This document shows positions 58,910 through 64,000 of a stretch of 64,000 nt of DNA, one piece after another. The DNA is from Ramazzottius varieornatus (taxonomy: Eukaryota; Tardigrada; Eutardigrada; Parachela; Ramazzottiidae), in contig BDGG01000013.1 in NCBI GenBank assembly GCA_001949185.1, positions 1,318,617 to 1,382,616 of the forward strand, in the 5' to 3' direction. Below the pieces are notes generated by a model. It was not told the origin of the DNA. It did no database searches and worked only from the letters and a program-made list of their open reading frames with translations. The first letter of the stretch is position 1. Every line of letters starts with the position of its first letter. The translations under genes and the position numbers were made by a program.

Positions 58910-60431
58910 ATGAATGTTCAAATGAACAAGTCCAAGACCGTCGGACGGTCAGATAACGATTCGGAATCATCCTCGTCCAAACGGCTCAAGAGTCTCAACG
59001 TTGGCAACGACTACGACTTCAACGCTGAGAAGATCTCCCGCGGCACACAGTCTCCAGCTCGGAATCATGGATGTACCATCCGACAAGCTACTTCCACAGA
59101 GCTGTGCATGTCATCTCCACGTCGAGGAAGGGCAAGAAAACGAGACGAAATCGACGAAGAGAATCGAGATGGGCAGCTGAAGAAGATCGACTCGAATCAT
59201 GTTCCAGCCATGACATTCGACCGTCTCAGGAAAGTTTCACCCATTAAAATGCGGAAATTTCACACTGAACCATTGCTTAAAGCCTTATACTATGAGACGA
59301 AAAAGGAAACAGGTACAAAGAACCATTTTGAATTTTGCTATAGGTTTCCCAACGTGAGAATAATTTTTGCAGGACATTCGCCCAAAATTCCTGACAAGAG
59401 TTTCAATCCCTTCGAGCCAGAAAATTTAGCCGACTTCATGGAACGGTCTATAACGAGCGCGACGATGTTCTCAGAGCGCCCGAAATCTCCGGAAGGCTTC
59501 CAGTGGGATATTCATCACATGGCAGAACTTGGACCGGTTGAGATTGATAACAAGGTGAGAATACCGTCACGGTTTTGACAAACGACATCCCATCAAGGCC
59601 GTACCTGCATCAAAGGTGGTGTCAGTAATCATTATCAAAGCCGTCAATCTATCCGCTAGCTAGGTTTCTTTTCGCGAATTCCAGTCAATTCAGAATATTG
59701 ATAGTTCGTATCCCGAAGGACAAATTTAGCACCCAACCATGTTGTTGCCAGATGGATCTAATAAGAACAGAGCTGATGAAGCATGTTCACACCGATTCAG
59801 AAGAAGAACACGCCCAAGTGAGTATCCGGAAGTACTTCGAGCACACCTACGACTTACCTTCTCCTGCGTCCACCGACGATCGGCCCACGCTCTTTCCCGA
59901 CATCGACATTGACTCTCCCACAGGAACATTTGTCAAGATATCTTCTCGCTCACACCTGACGATGCGCACAGTCGAATGCCAAACCGACGTCCACATTCCC
60001 ATCGGCTTCGACTTTGACCGCTTCCTGGCTGACCACAAGGTCCGTCTTGAAAAAGCCGAGAAGTCCTCCAAGTCCAGACGTGACTCAGTCAGAAGACGGT
60101 TGTTCGTCAGTCAAGAGAGCTCTGAAGATGAGGAAAGCGTGGGGAACCTGGAAGTGTCGGGAGGATTCGTTTCCAGCACGCAAAGATTCACTCAACAGGT
60201 AAGATTTCACGCACCTGCATACTTTCCGTGAGCAATAACTGAACTGGTCATGTGTATGCAAGATCATGCATTAATGAAGTTCTTTGTCCTTCCCTTCAGC
60301 ATCGAAGCAGTGGCTTTGGGGATCGGGATTTCCTCAACGTCGATGCTCCGCTCAACGTTTCGCCTGTGATGTCGCCTGTCCATGATGAAGGTTCCGATCA
60401 GGAGATGGATGATCAGGACATGAAAATCTGA
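58910..60431 (+). CDS. BORA: Protein aurora borealis (Bora)
   Basis: Four exons (58910-59312, 59373-59554, 59752-60198, 60300-60431) closing to 387 aa. The core matches Bora: KIPDKSFNPFEPENLADFME, then MFSERPKSPEGFQWDIHHMA and ELGPVEID, the conserved NPFE ... FxWxIxxxAxLxPVEID block. The following exon gives a helical stretch and DLPSPAS, where vertebrate Bora has its VPSPW segment. TVECQTDVHIPIGFDF matches a later conserved SxQT region. Many Ser/Thr-Pro sites (SSPRRGR, KVSPIKM, VSPVMSPV) fit a CDK-regulated protein. Bora activates Aurora A and lets it activate Polo kinase at mitotic entry. For the third exon I chose the acceptor at 59752, because earlier acceptors lead to stops. Confidence 0.85.
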
Positions 60432-60747
60432 AGACTTGCTCAGGATCCGGATTCCAGACAGACTTGGCTTGCTTCTTCGGATGTGATGAGATCAGTATTG
60501 CCGAAGTGTACAGTAAAGAAACTGATGTTTGTTTGTTACTAACAGCTCCAAGAGGCTACGAAATATTGAGCATGTTAAAATGATAATTTGATTGGAATCA
60601 GTTGGAGATGGATTTTGTTTTAACCAGGATGTTTGGGCTATTGTCTCTAGACTGCGTCCAGCTGATTGAATATATATGAACTCTGATAGATGGTTGATTA
60701 ATTGAGTTACTTTCGATTCCAAACCCAACTGCCAACGAGGTTATAGA
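60432..60747. other. 3' flank of BORA
   Basis: Contains the presumed 3' UTR. No gene seen and no strong AATAAA near the stop. Confidence 0.4.
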
Positions 60748-60957
60748 GATTGCGAGCGAAAGCGCACTAGTACAATTCGATACGCGCAGGAACATGGTGA
60801 CATCATATGTAAACATTGTGTGACTTTTTTAACGCNNNNNNNNNNNNNNNNNNNNNNNNNNNNNNNNNNNNNNNNNNNNNNNNNNCAAACTTGTTCCTAT
60901 GATGTCACGATATTCCTGTGCGTAGCGAATTTTGCTAGTGCGTTTTCGCTCGCAATC
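60748..60957. repeat. Inverted repeat with an assembly gap in the middle
   Basis: Left arm 60748-60815 (GATTGCGAGCGAAAGCGCAC ... CAGGAACATGGTGACATCAT) and right arm 60898-60957, the reverse complement of GGATTGCGAGCGAAAACGCA ... CAGGAATATCGTGACATCAT. About 55-60 bp pair with few mismatches. The 50-N gap (60836-60885) is inside the loop. It looks like a TIR-bearing element or large palindrome. Confidence 0.8.
60836..60885. other. Assembly gap (50 N)
   Basis: Exactly 50 Ns between two inverted-repeat arms; true length unknown. Confidence 0.99.
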
Positions 60958-61391
60958 CGTATATTAATCGGCGGATCATAGCTTCGTACAGTACCCACTT
61001 GCTTGCGTGGCGCACCACCCATCGGTAATGCGCTAAGTGTAGCCGTGTGTAGGTACGAAACTGGGCGGTCCCTACTCGTCTGGGACGACCAATCCAGCCA
61101 TTTGTTGGTGTTTTTCGTTTCCGTTCGAGTTTAACTTTCTGAACATCGTCAAGGGTTGTGGCAAGTTTCAGTCTCCCAACAGTTTTCCGAAGCTTTCTCC
61201 CTCGTCTTGGCTCCAGAAACCATCATCGGATACACCGACGATTGATCCTGCAGATTTATCATAAAGGAGACGCCTTGTTGGAGCGATCCGAGGGTTGGAG
61301 CTGTTCAGCGACTTGGCCGTTCATTCACATGAGTCAATCATCTTCCACGGTTTGATTATCGTTGTCTTTCTGTATTTTAAGATTATCTTTT
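60958..61391. other. 5' flank of the GALNT gene
   Basis: Presumed promoter and leader. No coding signal. Confidence 0.4.
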
Positions 61392-64000
61392 ATGGCCATA
61401 AGCCGGAGAAAGCGTTCTCAGATTACAAGAACTCTGGTGACGACAGGATGCGGCGCGTTTCTTCTGTTCACCGCTTCGAGAATATTTTCCGCACCGGTTG
61501 AATATGGCGACGACAGCAGCGAGTCAGCGTTTTCTCAAGATACAGTCAGTGGACATCGATCTAACCCCTCTCGAAACTCCTAACGTGGTTTACGTTACAT
61601 AATTTGGATTTTAGATTGGAAATTTGCTGGGAAAGAAAATTGACTGGCACGACTACAGATTAATCGAAGCAGAAAGCAAACGCACCGGTAAATTTTCGAA
61701 ACTGTCGTAACACTCCCGAAAAATTGTTCTACGTACAGTAATTTTTTCGTAGGTCCTGGAGAGCAAGGAAATTCAGTGATACTAGATGCGAAAGAATCGG
61801 AAGGTTTAGGACGTCTCTTTAGTTCGAACGGCTTTAACGCGCTTGCCAGCGATAAGATAGCTTTGGACCGATCCATAAAAGATATTCGGCATAAAGAGTA
61901 ACGGCTGGAATTCACTCGGAAAATTCTGGTCTGGAAAAGAAACGTTATGAATACTTCGATGTTATTTTTCTTTTCAGCTGTCGGACAAAAAAGTACTACG
62001 ACAGGTTACCAAGCGTGAGCATCATCGTTCCTTTTCATAACGAACACTGGACGACGCTTCTACGGACAGCCAAGACGGTTCTCGTGCGATCTCCGCCGAA
62101 GCTGATCAAGGAAATTATCCTTGTCGATGACTTCAGTACCAAAGGTACCTTTTTCTTTCTACCTCATGAATTTTTAACCGGACTTTGAACGGGAAAGGAT
62201 GCGTTAACTTTTCCATTTCCGGTAGAGTTCTTAAAGTCTCAACTGGATGAATATGTTCGCGAAAACCTTCCAAAGACTCGCGTACTTCGAGCCAAGAAGC
62301 GCGAAGGACTGATAAGAGCGCGTCTTCTCGGAGCCAAAGCAGCGCGAGGCGCTGTTTTGATCTTTCTAGATTCGCACTCGGAAGTTAACACCAACTGGCT
62401 TCCTCCCCTGATTGGCAAGTTGTACACAAACTGCTTTCCATTCCCAGTTTCCACTCCGACTCCTCTTTCCAGAGCCCATAGCCTTGAACTATCGAAATGT
62501 AACCTGTCCCTTCATTGATGTCATCGACTTCGACAACTTCGAGTACAGAGCGCAAGATGAAGGTGCTCGAGGAGCCTTCGACTGGCAGCTGTTCTACAAG
62601 AGACTGCCGCTGCTGGAACAAGACCTCAAGCATCCAGCCGACCCGTTCAAGTACGACCGACGTACGCATTTCCCCCTCACTGGATACTAACTGCGTTTAA
62701 TTGTCGTGCTTCACAGGAGCCCAGTGATGGCCGGTGGACTATTCGCCATCAGCAGCAAGTTCTTTTGGGAACTGGGCGGATATGACCCTGGCTTGGACGT
62801 CTGGGGCGGCGAACAGTACGAACTCAGCTTCAAGGTGACAAAATCTTTATGGCCTTTATTCTATGTCTTCACGAGTATCATTTGCAGATATGGCAGTGTG
62901 GAGGAGCGATGTACGACATTCCCTGTAGTCGAATCGGCCAGTAAGTCCTGTCTTTGCTCTGAAACCTCTCCACTATCTCCATAGGGGTTTATTCCTACTA
63001 TGACTGTCTAATTTCTTTCTTCTTTGCTTTCCAGCATCTACCGGAAGTTCTGTAAGAAACTTATAGCTTCCGGGACGAGGAAACATGATTCGAATTAGAT
63101 AGTTTTACCGAGTGGCGCATAATCTCAGCTAATAACAATGGAAACGTGCGCCACTTGACATAACAATCTGTTTGAGTTCCATTTTCTTACGTGCCATGTT
63201 TTTCTTGATCGGTGTAGCCATGTTGGTTTTTTACAGCGCCGTTCGGTGGTGCCGGTGTGGGTGACTACGTCAGTCGGAACTACCGTCGAGTGGCGCAAGT
63301 GTGGATGGACGAGTACGCAGAGTTTATCTACGATCACAAGCCTCACTATCGGACCCTCGACGCAGGTATGCCAGTAGAATTTGTTATTATTAAATGTTGA
63401 TAAGACCTCGTGGCTGCGGTTCTGCCTCCGAGTGAGTCTCTAACCACGGCACCATTTTGCAGGCGACATCTCAAAGCAGGTGGCGTTGCGGAAGAAGCTT
63501 CACTGTAAGTCATTCAAGTGGTTCATGACGGAAGTCGCCTTTGACTTGTTCGACCATTATCCACCCGTCGAACCACCCGACTACGCAACTGGAGAAGTAT
63601 AAAATCTATCAAAACTTTTGTTTGAAGTAAAATGGAAGGGGCAGACCAAATCGAGAAGATCGTGTCTCCGAGTGGCGCACGCACTCCGTATGGTTGGCTG
63701 CGAACGTGCGCCACTTGCAAAAACGATCTTCGCGAGTTTGTTTGCCTAGGTTCTCAATGTGCAATACTGAACAAAATGTTTCTGTTTTCAGATCCGGAAT
63801 GTGGCGAGTAATAAGTGTGTCGATACACGCTTCGGAGGTCAGAATCAGCGCTTTACGTTGGAGAATTGTCTCAAAGACAACTCTGAACATGGTGGCGAAC
63901 AGGTAAGACCTAGAAGTGTTCTTTGATCGATCTCTCAGACCGGAAGACTCATTACTTTTACATTTTCTGGTTGTAGTCGTTCGCTCTGACATGGCATAAG
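61392..64000 (+). CDS. Polypeptide N-acetylgalactosaminyltransferase, GALNT10-like (3' end beyond window)
   Basis: Exons: 61392-61544, 61615-61687, 61753-61897, 61978-62144, 62226-62414, 62473-62650, 62717-62834, 62888-62940, 63035-63051, 63237-63365, 63464-63596, 63792-63902, 63977-64000+. Type II membrane layout: short basic N-terminus, then helix [18 protein letters not shown] for Golgi anchoring. The GT-A catalytic domain shows [45 protein letters not shown] and [15 protein letters not shown] (DSH is the Mn-binding DxH), then [39 protein letters not shown] and [22 protein letters not shown] and [15 protein letters not shown] lead to the start of a ricin-type lectin domain ([12 protein letters not shown]). 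It transfers GalNAc to Ser/Thr in mucin-type O-glycosylation. Closest remembered relative is GALNT10. One intron is GC-AG (62415-62472). Confidence 0.92.
63109..63158. repeat. Intronic hairpin family C, copy 12
   Basis: Arms CGAGTGGCGCATAATCTC and GAAACGTGCGCCACTTG around AGCTAATAACAATG, in GALNT intron 63052-63236. Confidence 0.8.
63669..63718. repeat. Intronic hairpin family C, copy 13
   Basis: Arms CGAGTGGCGCACGCACTCCG and GCGAACGTGCGCCACTTG around TATGGTTGGCT, in GALNT intron 63597-63791. Confidence 0.8.

Noticed and set aside
59577-59751. Extra BORA exon using the acceptor TTCCAG at 59691
   Set aside because: That exon hits a stop within 15 codons in the required frame; the acceptor at 59752 restores the conserved reading.
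1-64000. tRNA, rRNA or CRISPR features
   Set aside because: I saw no cloverleaf with matching A and B boxes, no rRNA-like stretch, and no regularly spaced direct repeats. The hairpin family is irregularly spaced and lacks spacers of uniform length.

Overview
This is eukaryotic nuclear DNA. Genes are broken by many short GT-AG introns, often 55-130 nt, and gene-dense blocks alternate with repeat-rich spacers. The recognisable genes are animal: TSPO, a natriuretic-peptide-receptor-like ectodomain, a DOMON/cytochrome b561 reductase, a serpin, an MRL-family adaptor (lamellipodin/RIAM/Mig-10/Pico), AVL9, Bora and a GALNT10-like transferase. Compact introns and divergent protein sequences suggest a small ecdysozoan genome. 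A tardigrade is my best guess, but nothing here proves it.

Layout. 1-1796: fragment of a DIRS-like retrotransposon (minus strand). 2035-2954: decayed receptor copy with an in-frame TGA. 3243-3976: intact four-exon TSPO gene. 5058-8203: complete but decayed hAT DNA transposon with perfect 17-bp terminal inverted repeats. 8498-9715: xanthine dehydrogenase/aldehyde oxidase pseudogene with two frameshifts. 11897-16459: full-length NPR-C-like receptor (10 exons, 553 aa) with a transposon in its third intron. 16460-21800: gene-poor, with BTB, mariner and unidentified protein remnants. 21818-26989: 17-exon, 1115-aa ferric-chelate-reductase-like gene with four DOMON domains. 29078-30630: three-exon intracellular serpin plus a decayed duplicate of its last exon. 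32019-47971: MRL adaptor (9 exons, 1027 aa) with a first intron of about 8.9 kb full of repeats. 53954-57224: AVL9 (12 exons, 553 aa). 58910-60431: Bora (4 exons, 387 aa). 61392-64000: GALNT10-like enzyme running off the right edge.

I rebuilt exon structures by hand from splice dinucleotides, reading-frame phase and similarity to remembered families. In every multi-exon model called intact the phases close exactly, which is strong internal support.

The least expected signal is a dispersed family of ~50-bp hairpins with arms like CAAGTGGCGCAC/GTGCGCCACTTG. There are at least 12 two-armed copies and one half copy, nearly all inside introns of the reductase, MRL, AVL9 and GALNT genes, and none in an exon. 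A second family (three copies) has ~28-50 bp terminal inverted repeats starting (T)ACACGCA. The genes are unrelated housekeeping or signalling loci and form no obvious pathway; the repeats are what they share.
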